This document shows positions 39,801-54,800 of a stretch of 64,000 nucleotides of DNA, one piece after another. Both the position numbers and the translations under genes were made by a program. Source of the DNA: Pteria penguin (lineage: Eukaryota > Mollusca > Bivalvia > Pterioida > Pteriidae); NCBI GenBank assembly GCA_035048485.1, contig CM068585.1:15171501-15235500 (forward strand). Reading direction: 5' to 3'. The notes below the pieces were generated by a model. It was not told where the DNA came from, searched no databases, and saw nothing but the letters and a program-made list of their open reading frames with translations. Within the stretch, counting starts at the first letter, position 1. Each line of letters starts with the position of its first letter.

Positions 39801-42800
39801 TTGCCCCTGTTAGAGCTTTAACTCAGTAGAATGTGACTGTTGCTTCCTACAGAGATTATCTCAGGTAGGGTCTATTGCTTCCTACAAGGGTCTGACTATT
39901 GCTTCTTTCTAAGTTTTGACTCGGGCATAATCTGACTAAGCCATCTCTCTAGCTTTGGGAGAGTCTGACTTTTGTTTCTTTCACAGTGTTGATTAATGTA
40001 GAGTCTGACTGATGCTTCTATTAGAGCTTGAACCGAAGATGGGTCCCACTTTTGCTTCAATAAGAACTTTAACTCAGGTAGAGTCTGACTGTTGCTTCTA
40101 TCGGAGCTTTAACTTGTGTAGAGTCTGACTTTGTTTTTTTTATTCAGAATCAAAAAGGGGAATACGGAAATACCTCTTGTTGAAGGCACTGAACCTACTA
40201 GAATGAAAGAGGATGAAATAGTTACTTTCAAGTTTGAATGTGAACCACAACCCATAGGTTTCATTGATAAAAAAGAGGGCAATGTTCAGATATTTAGGAA
40301 TGATAAACTGGTAAGAATATTCTCTTCCATAATAAACTGGTAAGTGTAAAAACTTCCAAACTTAGATGCTTACAGCAGTATTAGCTGTAATTTTTCAGTA
40401 ATTAAATTTTTTATGTATTGTCCAAATGGTTTTACCATGTAAAATTAAGAATGTGTGAAAAAATCAGCTGATATAAATTACAATGTACTTACAGGCCCAT
40501 AAAAGATGTGATTCTAAATGCCTGCTACACAAGCTATTTTTAAAGAGCATTTCTTTTGGGACAGAAATTAGTCAGAGAGAAAAGATAATGTTGTTATATA
40601 GCTTATAAAACTTAAATTTGCAAAATTCTTTCTGCCAAACTTAATTATTTTTTGTAGACATTACATTTATGTATTTTCTATTTGCATATCTTAAGTTGAG
40701 GTTACAGCTTATATTGCTTAAATTCCAAAATATTATGCAAAAACTTGTGATTATAAAGTGTACCTTAACTGAACTTGTCCACAACATTGCTCATATAATG
40801 AAGGGATTGAAATTTTATCTTCTTTTGTAAAGTGGTTAAACAATAGCTATCATAATGTACATACCAGTATTGATTATAAGCATGTGGGCCAGTTGTTCAG
40901 AGCTTTAATCAATGATGGCTTTGATTACTGAATGAGCTAAAGCTAACCAGTGGTAGAATTTGATAGTAAATAATTTACATCTGTAAAGTCATTATATAAC
41001 TATTTGAATTACATAAATCTGCTGATTACTTGTAGAGATATGTGTTGCTTAATCACTGAGTAGAGTGGCTTGTAGCCAAGAGGCCTGCTGCTCAAGTCTC
41101 ATCAGTAGCTCATTCATGTCCTGTCTTGCAGAAGATACAGTAAAACCAAGGCTTGTGTTACATCCCTGTAGATGGACATGTATAAGAGATCTGTTTATTT
41201 CAATGAAATAGACTGAAATGAAGTACATGTACTACCTCTAGTTAGCTGTACCACAAGTTAAAGGTTTGAACCATTGGCTTCTGACCTGGTGTCACCAATA
41301 CTGTCTCATCACCTGCAGGGACGCTCAAGTTTTGACTCTGAAAGGCTAAAATATTTGAAAAGATTATTTTATGCATTTCTGAGCTTGTATCTTCTGATTA
41401 GATAAATAACTTCAAGGTTAGTATGTGTATTTCAGTATTGTGAGACAAAGTATGAGTTCAGATATAGCAATGGAGGGCCCACTGAGAGGTTGATTATGAA
41501 AACTGTGAAAGGCCATAGAGTACTCCAGATATTGAACCATCAGCCACATTACAGAAAACTGGTAAGTATCATCAGAGACTCTGATATTTTTCTTTAGCTT
41601 TTAGAGTCTATATTTTGTTTAACAGTATCCTCCTCATCAAGTCTCTGCATCTGAAGTGTGCACTTACCATAAATACTCGAGTATAATACACACCCGAGTA
41701 TAATACGCACCTAAAAATGACCTAAAAAATCATAAAAAACGTCTAACTCTGTGTATAATATGCAGGGAAAAAATTTTAAAAATAATGTCAATTTCATGTT
41801 GAAACAGCAAGACCGCGAGATGCAATCAATATTGTTTAGCACATGTCTATGATTTTGTTTTGATGTTTAGCGAATTGTCTTTATTGTACCTCCTCAATTA
41901 AACTGTCATTTCATCAATGATGTTGCCAATTGAATTTGCTTTGCCATATACCTATTACAATGTGATCGCATTACATGTATTATCGTCAAAAGCGGCACAG
42001 AGCGACCAGTCTTTATATCATTGTGTAATATCAATGCTTTTCTCTCATTCTCTCCTTCATTTCATTACAATCAAACTTGCATAGACTTCAGATTTTTTAA
42101 CTAGTACTTAAATGCTCGTCCCAAATGACCACTTCAGTTTTTTCTCGTTAGAATTAACGTGTCCTTCTAAATTACTTGAACTTTACGGGTGTATCGTGAA
42201 GACATAATAAAGAAGGAATGAATGAATTGAGTGTTATAAGCAGACATAGTCCAATATAAATACAATTCTTAAATTAATCTAACAATCTTATGATAGTAAG
42301 CCACATTGCTGATGCTTGTGCGATTGTGGTCAAGTAATTTTACTTTTTATCACATGTTTACACTCAGTTTATAGGTGTTTATTTCATTAAACACCACTTG
42401 ACACAATTCTTTTCCATGCTATGACGTCATCTATGTCATAAATTAATTTATGATGTGGCGATATTTCACTGCATAAAACAGCAAAACATGTGATAAACGG
42501 CTTTACGTGCTTAAACTGAAACATGCACCCCCTAAACCCACCACTGAAGCTTAAATCATGGTTAAAATAAAGTCGATAAGAGCGTAGAAGAAGTTGCAGA
42601 TTTCTAATCTTTACTAGTCATTTATATATACAGCTTTACACATAGTTATACATATTTTTAAATATTCATAGCCAATATGCATGGACAAAATCACCTTTGG
42701 TAAAGTACGTAGATGTGAAACTTTAGATGATGGTACAGTCACATGTGGGTAAGTTACCAGAACCTTTTTATAGATTCAAATCTTTTGATGTACACTATTT

Positions 42801-45800
42801 ATAACATATTCAGCCCTTTATTTTTAGATACATGTAGATACATGTAGAATAATGCCATGTCATGGTTATAAACACTTTAGATCAGTGTTCATTGTATCTT
42901 TTGCATCACTTTTGTCTGTTAAGTAAATAATAAGCGTATTTGTTCAGTTATGTTTCTCTTTATGTGAAAGGGCTTAGTAAAACACCTCTGAAAAGTTTGT
43001 TTGAATCAGGTATTACCTCTAGTATGTATGCAAATTCTAGATTATAGATATGTTTGTTACCACCATTTATGTATGGAATTAAAAATGAAAACTGAAAAAA
43101 AGAGAAGTTTCTTGTTGTTTTGTCTTTAATTTATTTCTAAGGGCAGATTAGAAAATTGAGCATTCCTTTTGTTTATAGCCCACAGTTTGGGGTGAACACT
43201 TTTGGAGCATTTGTTTCAAAAACCCCATTCAATGAGCAGCTCAAGTATTTTGAAATGAAGCCGTTGGTTACAACTAGCAAATGCAGTATTGGAGTGAGTC
43301 ACCAGGAGAAGCCTGCTGGATTCTATTTAGGCATGAATCAGTGTGAGGTGGGCCTTCATCATAGTGGAGAGTAAGTCTTACATTTTTGTTTAGCTTACTA
43401 GAGCCAAAGGCTTAAGTGTGCTGTTGTTTTTACACTGTATGCCAATGGACATTTTAAAATTTGTTCATTTAATATGATTTTAAGGAACCATCTGGGTTTA
43501 CCTCGCATCCAGATTTACCTTCTCTACCAGTATCCCAACTGAACTTTCCACAATTTTGACTACTTCAAAACCACTGAACGAACTTTGATCAAACTTGGGA
43601 GGGTTGAAGTACTCAAGGTTTTCTATGAGTGTAGTAGTTTTTCAGCCTGATCTGTCAAGGAGTGGATCCAGGGTAGAAAAACATTGGCCAGAGAGAATAC
43701 CCTCTTTTGACAAATTTCTTCAGGCCGACTGCATACTGAATAAGCAAACCAAAACCAGAGTAGTCTAGAGAGAAGGCTTAAGAAGAGTTGTTGTTTTTGG
43801 TTCCACTCCCAAGTCACATTTTTGTATTTTTGTCATTTTTTGCCAGTTTTCAGGTAATTTCTTGGATTTTCTCCTTGTAGCTTGCTTATAATGCATTGAT
43901 TTTGTGTACATGTAACAGATGTAAAAAACATTTTTTATTAAGTTTGCACTCTGTCCATCTATTCGTCTGTCAGTCTGTCAGCAAATCAGTGTTACACAAT
44001 TTTTTTTGTTATGCTGGCAGAGTATCATTTAATATTTAGTACATTGCTTTATCATGAAAGATAGATACATGTACTTAGTTTCCCATAATATTTTTTCAGA
44101 TTTTCAAACTGCAGATTATCATTTGATATTTAGTACATTGCTTTATCATGACAAGTTACACATCAGGTTTTGTTACAGTTCATTGATTTTTTGCTAAGTT
44201 ATGGCCCTTGGACTTAGAAAATTAATGCAAATACATGTACTTAGTTCCCCACAATTTTTTTGAATTTTCAGACCGCAGGTACAATGCTTTACAATGACAA
44301 GTTACAGATCAGTTTCAAATTTTGTTCCGGTTCACATAAATGTTTTTCATCAATTGTAGTGTGACTTACTTATGCATTATATATTCTAAGAAATGTTTTA
44401 ACAGTATCAGCCCCTTATTATTGGGTGCATTGTAAAATTTGTTTGGGACAGTATGGGACATGTACATGTATTGCTTTAGTAATAATCTCAGAATGCTTGT
44501 TTTTTTTTTGTAAGATTAAGAATAGAGGATGGAGGGAGGGGGAGGGAAAATATTCTTTTAGTATGTAATTATATACAATTAATTACTCCCTATGAGGTAA
44601 ATATGGCAAATTGATGAGGTCTCAGTTTGTCATATTGACCTCATAGGGTGTAATTAATTGTTTTATTATACCAAAATTTTATATATCATGTCTGGTATTG
44701 TTGACGTACATGTGAAGGAACAAGTTATTACAGTAGCTATAGTCCATTTCATAGTTACAGTTGAATTGTATTTATAGTATGTATCTGAGGCGTGCTACCA
44801 CTGTACATGTATTGGATTTCTATGTCTGTCATATTTGGCGGTCATTAATATTATGTAGACCAATTTCAATTCATAGATCAACAAACTGAGTGCACCAGAG
44901 TGATCTAAAAAGGTGTCTTAATATGTATTGTTGTTTCCTGTTCTATATTCTCAAATCAAAATCTTAACACTTTTTTTTGTCTTTTTCATGATTTATTGAA
45001 AATAAAGAAGCATTTAAGGGTGATTCGACAATGTCCTGTGAAAATTTGGTTGTAACAATTTTTTTTTTATTTCTTTTTTTTTTTTTTTTTTTTTTGATAT
45101 ATAGAGGATAGTAGTGTAAACCCTATACTTAGACAAAATGCTAGTTCATTTCATCTTACACCAAATAAAGCTTTAAAGTCTTTTTAAGTGTTTAATCCAT
45201 ACATTTTTAGCTCGCTTGGATGAATGTCTGGAGAGCTATTGTCCAACCTGCGGCATCGTTGTTCTCATCATCGTCCGTAGACGAAAATTTTAACCTAGGT
45301 CATAACTTTAGAACCATTAGAGATGGGGCTTAAATATTTCACATGTGTATTCCTTGTGCCAAGACCTTTCATAGGGTACCAAAATTTTTGATCTGCTGAC
45401 CTTGACCTTGAAGTTTGACCTACTTCTCAAAGATTATAATCTTGGTCATAACTCATGAACAGTAAGAGTTAGGGCTTAAATATTTCATGTGTGTATTCCT
45501 TGTGACAAAACTTTTCATTATGTATCAAAATTTTTTTGAGAAAAAGATGTGACCGGACCTGGGAATTGAACCCAGAACCTTCTGCTATCAAGACAGAGGC
45601 TCACATCTTTGAGATATCTGGGTCAGTACCCATCCATCACACTTTTCCCCAGCCAGAGGTTTCCAACCGTGGAAACCGAAACACACAACAAAGCAGAGAT
45701 CGTAACCCTCGCAGTATACAAACAAACATGCAACTCATGAGGGCTGGCCATGGCACCAAATCTAACAGGCAGGAGAAATAGATGTTGTCGGACCTTGAGA

Positions 45801-48800
45801 TAAAACCTAGAACCTTCTGCTGTCAAGACACTGATGCTCTAACCATTGAGCTATTCAGGCCGATGACTGCCTATCACATAAGATAACTTCAGTGAAATTT
45901 TTTTTTGTCATTGCCTTTCTAGTTATAATTGACCTCCTGCATAATATGCAATATCCTATTCCTTTATAAAACTGTCTTTTTCCAAACAGGTTGTCTTTAA
46001 ATTGTCTTGGAAAAGTAGATGCAAAACGTGTCTGTAAAGTTGGTGATACTATGGGCTGTGGAATAGAAGGCGAATTTGATGAAAATGGGCTTCTAAAACA
46101 GCAGCAGACAATTACTGTCTACTTCACCAGGAATGGAGAAAAGGTAGGAGGTGACACACATTCGCTAGTTTTGTTTGTTGCGACATCATATTAGAATTAG
46201 TACAAATTCAAACTTAACTTACACCGTACATGAATGGACTGTGTCAAGTACTGGAGGATACTAAAGTACTTGCTCAAAAAACACAGATCTGATTAACTTC
46301 CCACTTGCCATAATTGGACAGCTAACCCTGAATCTTTTGGATCAATGGTTTCACTGAGTTCAAGGGTAGCACTAAAGCCCTATCAACAATTAAGACCTTA
46401 TTGAAATTTACCTTTATTAAAATGTTGTGTAGATTAATATGGTTATAGATCGATGGATCTTGTATTAGTGTATTGATAATGATACAGTATAATCTGTGTA
46501 TTCCGAATCTTGAGTATTCTGATATTCTGTCTATTCCGATGATATTCTATGGTCCCAATGATTTCCCTATTAAATAATTTGGGTATACCGTATTCTGTGC
46601 ACTCCGAATTCAGAACATAAATTCAGTCCCATAATCTACTTAATACTTAATTAAACTTTGTCTATTCCAATTCGTATTTGTTTATCCAAGCTGAGCCTCA
46701 GGCTGAGAAAGGTTTATCAATGGCCATTCAAAGAGATAATTGGTTTGTTTGTGTTTGTCTATGTCAGGCCAGGTACCTGTGTGTAATATTTAATGAGTTG
46801 TAGCCAGGTAAAAGTATTGCGACATTATATTCAATCTACCCTTGATTGTTTTCTTAAAAAGTTATTTGATCTCCGTATATTAACCAAAGTAATTTCTTTG
46901 TAAATAAAATTTGAATATAATAGACTAAGTACTCATCTCATCTGTTTCTATTCGATCACTTACAGGTGAACAGTACAATTAAAAGTGTATAATTTTGAAA
47001 CGATTTATATCGAAGATTAGCCTGTTCCAACAAATAAATTCTACAATCCAAACTTTGTGTATTCCGAACATTTCCGTTGGTCCCACTGCAATTTGGAATA
47101 GACAGATTACACTGTATATACAAAAAAGTTGCAGTATTAAATATATAAGCAGGGATTTCAATTAGAGCTGCCTCTGGTGAAAAATTGCCACCTCAAATGA
47201 CAGAAATCGCTGGTTGAATTTCCTTTGATCTTGAATTAAACTATTAACATTCCCACATACAGTGCTCAGAATGATACGCTTCAAATATCTAAATCACCTC
47301 CTTAAACAATTCTTATTGAAAACTCTGAGTGTATAGGTATTGAAATTTAACATATTCTGGTTTTCTCCACCTCCTACACACTGGCCCGGCTGCCACAATA
47401 TAGGTAAAGTAATCCTTGTGGATTGGTAAACCATGATAAGGAAACAAATATAACAATTATAGTAAATGGTAATTGCAATATTTTGGTTATTGCCCTTCAC
47501 TGCAACTCTCATAAATCACATTTAGGTCGTCAAAGTAGCATTGAATCAAGTCATTTTGTTTGATTTGTTTTCTGGAGAACTTGAATTATGTGTCTTGGTT
47601 CCTTGAAAATTGACTTGTGGAAAGAAAGTAATACTCACTAGTCCCTATGATGTCAGAGTATGAATAAAAAAAATATCTCATTGTTGATATGTGCTGACTT
47701 TTTGGACTAAAATTGTTCCTTGTATTCCTCCATCAGGGAAATAAAGAACGGAAACATTTGGTTTCCACATTGTCATTTTCAGTGGAAACAGAGTGTTGTT
47801 GATTACTGTTGAAAATATTAATACTTAAAAATCATATCGTTGTTTTGTTCAATCACACTTAGGCACAAATCAAGTAACTTTGTGGAGAGTTAATCCACAC
47901 TAGATAAATTATTGCAAAAGGGAGTCTGACTGCCTTCGACTCTTGTCAAGTTTCAGGTTGGGTCTATATCCCAGTTCCAGTAGAGTAATGGATCTTTCCG
48001 TTATGCATACATTTATTTACAGAATGCATTAATTGTTGCTTGAATTTTAGACTTTAGTTCAAAATTTTGATGTGAAAAAAGTACTTTTATTTTCTCATTT
48101 TATGTTTCCTTTCCTAAACAGACAGAATCGTGTCAATTTTTCTACACCTCTGATGGTCTTTATCCCAGTGTCATGGTAGAAAAGACAGGAGCAAAAGCTC
48201 AGATCATGAACTATGTCCCAGAGACAAAGGAACACTTTGAAGCATTTGAAATGGCCCAAAAAGAAGCAATAGCTATGAAGGAAAAGGTAAAAAAATCATA
48301 CATATACTCATAAATATTTATTTGGGTAGTACTTGTAGTAATTTAATTTTTAAATAAGGAAAGCAATTTAAGTAAAATTGTTGACTCACTGCAAGCTAAC
48401 AGTAAATCCATATAGATATACTGGTAAACTGCATAGAATTTAGAGAAATAAAATTCTTTTCTTTACACATTTCAGGATATTTCCTTTCTCTTGAAATCAA
48501 TTTTATCATATGTTTTATAAAATTTTTGTTTTCATGTAAGAGTTTGGGTAAAATTGTTAATATTTCTTTTACTAGGTCTAGATTTCTTAAGGAAAGCAAT
48601 TTTTTTCGGGAAATTTGTTAATATTTGTTTCACTAGATTTCTTAAGGGAAGGAATTTTAATTTTTTCAATATATAGTGATAGGGAAGGAATTTTTTAAAG
48701 CTTTTCAGTATATTGTGACAGGGAAGGAATTTTAAGTTATTCAGTATATTGTGATAGGGAAGGAATTTTAAATTTTTCAATATATTGTGATAGGCCATTG

Positions 48801-51800
48801 AATAATACAATATACCATTGAATGAATTATGTGTAGTTTTTCTCTTTTTTAACTAATGGATAATTTACTTGAAATATCTCTATATAGATATACTTCAGTT
48901 ATAATTAAAGTGATTTCTTAATTGATATATTGTACACAGATAATATTGACTTGTATTGATGAGAGGACATGATCAGGGATTGTGGGGATTTTCACTTTGG
49001 ATAGATTGACTCATCCGCAGGATGTATTGATTCGTCTACAGGATCTATTGATTCATCCTCAGGATATGATAAATCATCCACAGGATACATTGATTTTTTT
49101 TAAAGATAGAGTCACATTTTGTCTTATTTCATATTTTTATGCCCAAAGAACCAAAGATTTGGGATCATCTATGGTTTTTGGCCGGTCTGTCTGTGGCAAA
49201 ACATTGTAACATTTTGGACATAGCTATTGAACTATAAGACATAGATCTTTCATATTTCACATTCATATTCCTTGAGACAAGACCTCTCCATCAGTACTAA
49301 AAGTTCTGACCTCATGACCTTGACTGTAACCTTTGACCTACATTTCAGAAACTTTAATATTGGTTATAACTTTTGATCAATAAGAGTTAGGACTTTCATG
49401 CTTCACTTGAAACATGTGACAAGACCTTTCCATCAGTACAATGATTTATGAAATCATGACCTTGACTGTGACCTTTGATGAACATTTCAAAACTTTTGCC
49501 TTATTTGAACTTTGATGCCGCCTAGGACATTCATGTTTCACAAACACATCTTGTTTAGTGTTTAAACTAAGATTATTCAACTTCGCTAAAACTAGAACTC
49601 TTTGCTTCAGTACAAATTAAAGAAAAACAGACTGATTAACCTTTTAATTACTATGGAAATGTTTTCTTTACATATAGACAGGAGGAGATCCACAAGAGGA
49701 AGAGAAAGTGTCTGAGTTTCCAGGATGTAATTTCCTAGTTGTTGGAGTGAGTACTTCTGGATCAGATGCCAGCGGTAAAACTCAGCTGATAAAAGACATG
49801 GCTAATGTCAATGACATTGTGGCAGGAGAAGAACATGTACAAAAACATCTACAAGATGCAAAAACGTAAGATTGCCTTTGGAGCTTATTGCCATGAGTAG
49901 TTCATTATATATTGATATTAGTGTTGTCTAAGTAATTTTTCTCTGTGTAATAAATGAAACTCCTATTTTACATGATATAGGTTAAAGCTTAGTAATTCCT
50001 TTTTTGCCATAGGGTCAGACTTCCAGCAAGTTTTACATTACTCTCTACATCTTGTCTTTATATAACCCATATATCAAAATGTTTGTCAGTCTCTCCTCTA
50101 TCAGAATTTTAACAGTTTACTATGGGTTGTTTACCGTAATTTCAAGAAAATCTTGCTGGAAGAGGGACACCATCCAAAACTTGCCAAATTTCAAATGTAA
50201 ATAGTTTAATTTTTTATGAAACAAGAAATAATTTTTTATGAAACAAGAAATTTGATTGGCTGTTGAAAGCATATTATATTATAGCTTCATAAATAGGTTT
50301 GGTTCATTAGACTCGATTATAAAGTGTGCATCGCCTCAAACCATATTATATCTCAATGAATTGCAAAATTGTTAAAGTTAATCCTTAAATAAGAACACTT
50401 TTTATACGCCCGTCATTAGACGGGACGTATTATGTTATGGCGCTGTCCGTACATCCGTCCGGGGTCAAGTTTTCCGGACTTTTTTTTGCCGTCTTTCAAG
50501 ATATTGAGTTGAAATTTAGTATATAGCTTTATTTCAAGTGGCGTCAGTACCAGTTCGAGTTTTGTTACAATTGATCTACTTTTGACAGATTTTTGGCCCT
50601 TGGACTTATAAATTTCAAGACTTTTTTCAGAAATTCATTAAGAATCTATTTTTTGTCAAAACATTATGAAATTTATCCTGAAACAAGTAAAATATACCAA
50701 CTATCATATATATTACAGGTTTTAATATCTTTTTCTTCATTTTTGAGAAATTTATAATTTTAGGGGGGGGGGGATTGACCATCTGTCCAAGGTCATGTTT
50801 TCTGGACTTTTTTACCGTCTTTCAAGATATTGAATTGAAATTTAGTATATTGCTTTAAATCAAGCGGCGTCAGTACCAGTTTGAGTTTTGTTACGATTGA
50901 TCACTTTTGACGGATTTATGGCCCTTGGACTTATGATTTTCAAGATTGTTTTTTGAAAATTCATTAAAAATCTAATTTTTGTAAAAACATGAAATTTAGC
51001 ATGAAACAAGTAAAATGTACCAACAATCACATATTTTACAGGTATTGATATCTTATTCTTCATTTTTGAGAAATTTATAATTTAAGGAGGTTGGGGGGGG
51101 GGGGGGGGGGGGGGGGTGGACTAAGAAATTTTAAGATTTTTTTTTACAGGTCAAGTTTGAAGATGGGTTTGATAGGACCATTTTTGCAGGAGTTATTGCC
51201 CTTGGACTTATACCTATGATAAAATTCTATGAAATTCAATTAACTTTAGTAAACGTCAGATGTTTTTCATGTAACTCATGCCAAATGCGAATTGATCCCG
51301 TCCGAATTAAGCGACGGGCGTATTATGCCACACTAGGCTTTGCTCTTGTTAATGTCATAAAATCTTTACATTAGTGATATAAGATTAAAATTCATGATTT
51401 TACAGCAGCATAAATCTTTATTTATAGATTGATAAAATACTTTCATCCAATCAGAGCCCCTGATACATTCAGATAGTAATCCCTTTCTCCCTACATGAGA
51501 TTAGCCAATCAGACATCTCATTAATTACCATTCTTTGACCTATAAGAGGCATTAATATCTAACACATCAATCTGACAGATTGTTTTTTATATGATGTGAA
51601 TTCTTGGATTGGTAGTGGAATGATTAATACTTTAGTTTCAAATCGTCCTACATTGAATATTTAAAAATATAAAAGTTTAGTGCATAAAAAGTGTCTTTTA
51701 ATCACATGATGCTTCAAAAATATCACTTGAATTGCCCTATCTGTCTGTGTGTAGACATTAACTTGTCATAGTATCTCCATTTTAGTAGATTTCAATGAAA

Positions 51801-54800
51801 CTTATGCAAAGAAAAATCACAGTTTGAAAATCTGCATGAATGAAGGAGGATGCAGTCTGCAAATATGCTTAAAGGAAAGAGTATTCTATCCAAAATCTTA
51901 GAAGAGTTATGGCTTTTTTTGTTTTTTGAGAGCGGGGTATTCTCTTTTTGGGCTATTATCTGCTACATATGTGTGAAATTTTCATCACAGTGAGAGTGCT
52001 AATCAAATTATGGTAATATTTCCTAAAGAATGAGAGACAACTATCATTATCCTTATTTATGTTTCAGTATGGGGATCTAGATTTGGTTGAAATAAAAAAC
52101 TTGCAATCTTCACTTTGAATTATAAGTCAGTGAATTAATGCTTATTTTAAACTTGATCTGTATTAATGAGTAATTAATAAAATTACAACGAGGTTATTAA
52201 AGTTGCTCTCCTGCAGTGAAGCGCAGTCTTAACATAACATTATGTTAACATCACGTTAACGTGAAGTTGACTTTCCTCATGCGCTCAGGACTGTTGAACA
52301 TATGCGTTTACGTTAACGCAGATTTCCATGTAAGCTTAATTTTGAGACTGCATTCATGCAGCAGTCAAGCATTCGCTTGACACGTTCGCTTGCTTATTAC
52401 AACTTTAAACGTATATTAACATGTACTTATAGAAGGATTTGAAGGAGAATTGTTATATACATTATAAAAACATATCAATGTGTAAATAAAATAAACTGGT
52501 ATAAATAATCTAGTACTAGTACTACGTGGTAATTTCCTTTGTTATACTACATATGAAACCCTTAATACGAGGTGTCGTTTAAGCATTACATTAACACAAA
52601 TTTCCTCCAGCGTTGGCGTAAGGACCGCACATACCTCCTGTTGAGCACTCCTTGCACATGTGCTTAACTTAACCAGTCCTCATGACTACTTTTCATGTTA
52701 ACATGTATGATATGTTAGGACTGCACCCATCTGTATTTGTAGTATACTGATTACAGCTTAACATTATGTAATTTTGCAGATTTTATTCCATTATTTAAGT
52801 TTTGCAAATACTCTACAGCTATTAGAGATATCATTTATAATTTTAAGTTGACTTTACAAATTATATTTAATATTTTATTTGATATTTTATACATGTATCA
52901 CTTATTTAGCTACATATTGTTTTGTAGAAGGATATCTTATTCCTGAATCGGATGTACTTTTAAATTACATTTAATCTGTAAATGTTTCCTTATGTTAACA
53001 AGAAATACTTGCATTTCAGATTTGACAAAATAGTTAACTTTCAAGATCAAGAAAATTATGCAAAACTTCATAAGATCTTAGAAAATTTTGAAGCACTGAA
53101 AAGAAGTCCATCTCGTTTACAGTTCTCTTCAGTTGATCTGTCTTCTGGAAAGGTAAATAAGCACTTAAGATTTCTCACTCTTCTTGTTTTTTGTGTAAAT
53201 ACAATTTAACAGGTTGCTTCATTCAGTTTTTAATGTGAGCTTCAGTATGTATTATAGATATTAATATAATGATGGTAGATTATATTTGTGGGTAATGATT
53301 AGCTAATCTATGGTTTTTATGATTCAGGGTCATGAAGATTTGAAATCAAGGATTATTAATACTTTTGAGTTACATAAGAAATGGCAACCACTTTGTTACA
53401 ATTTCACATCAAAAATGTCAGATTTCATGGACAGCATATTAGAATATGTGAAAGAAGAAAAACTTATCAAAGAGTCAATTTTGTTAGAAAAATTCTTGGC
53501 TCCAGACCAGAAAGATGAAGCAGAATCAGAAGGAAAGAAGGCTAAATCAAATGCTGTAAGACTTACTTCTTTTCAGTACTGTATATATTATTTTTTTTTA
53601 TTATAAAGACATATGATTCCAATTTTCTTGCACCATTTATTTGGGCTATGCCTCTGCAGTTCTCTTGAATGAAACTATTATACCATGCTATGTTATAGCA
53701 TGTTGTCCAGTTTATGTTATTCATTGATCAAGGGTTTAAATCATGTACTCTTTTTAAAACAACAAATTTTAAGATAAGTGTCTGTCATATCTTAAAAATC
53801 ATTAATTTTAAACTGATTCACTTAAATAGTATGGTTTTATTTTGAGAATTAAATTATATCATGCAGGTCAGAAAAGTCCTTGAAGGGTTCCCAACAACGG
53901 GGACAATGACACAGCAACTTCTACAAGTCTTGCATGATCAGGTACCTTCATATTCACTTTCCAATTAAATTGGTTATAATCAGTCAGTCATATTTCATTT
54001 CTGTAGAATTGATATTTCTACATTATAAAATCTTGAATCTTGAATATTGCAATTTAAAGAATGATACTGTAACAATGTATTCTATTTTGTATAAAAGTAC
54101 TGATTTTGTGTCGTTTTACAGGGTTCATTACTTCGAGTGAAATGTGACACGGATTTCCTTGTGATAGATATAAACTTTGCCATAACAATAACATCTAAAT
54201 TAGGCAAAATAGCTGGGATGACAATGTCTGGTAGGCTGTCATCAGCCTTGGGGCAGTCTTCACACATCTGGCATGAAGGATCACTTCATGCAGCCTTACA
54301 GGAGGGCTGGAATGGAGAGGAGGTCTGTACAATTGTCATTACATTTATAATACTTACAATTTCTAAGTAAGCTTGAGTGGATTTCGTCCAATAAAATAAA
54401 GTATAAAGATGACAATTTTGACCGTTTTATTAGTGATAAGACGGGATGTATTATGTTATGGTGTTGTCCATCCATCCAGGGTCATGTTTTCCGCACTTCC
54501 GGTCTTCCAAGATATTGGATTGAAACTTGGCATATAACTTTATATCAATGAGGGTCAGTACCAGTTAGCATTTTGGTGTGATTGCTGTGGTTTTGCCAGA
54601 GTTACAGCCCTTGAACTTTGAAATTTTCAAAGATTTTACAGTTTTGCAGACTTTTTTTGGCAGTCTTTAAAGGTATTGAATTAAAACTTAGTATATAGCT
54701 TTATATCAACAAGGGTCAATACCAGTTTGCATTTGGGTATGATTGCTATAGTTCTGCTAGAGTAACGGCTCTTGAAATTAGAAAATTTCAAGGATTTTAC

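Larger units (their letters stand above)
43371..45989 (+). other. Intron 16, mixed repeats
   Basis: 43385-43810 resembles the TAGCTCACCTGAGCC family in a degraded form (AGAGCCAAAGGCTTAAGTG, GGAGTGGATCCAGGGTAG), with a related stretch at about 58290-58570. Two copies of TTTAGTACATTGCTTTATCA at about 44034 and 44130 mark a duplicated stretch. A T run lies at 45058-45097. Confidence 0.5.
49866..53019 (+). other. Intron 19, at the break in the Roc-like domain
   Basis: Filled by a kilobase repeat (50404-51350) with G runs and an inverted-end element (52219-52727). The remaining parts (49866-50403, 51351-52218, 52728-53019) were read for an exon carrying DxxG or NKxD in the right phase and none was found. 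Confidence 0.6.

Noticed and set aside
49866..50403. Possible missing Roc exon after the acceptor-like TTGCCATAG near 50013
   Set aside because: In the required phase it stays open for only about 32 codons, has no donor in frame, and lacks DxxG or NKxD.
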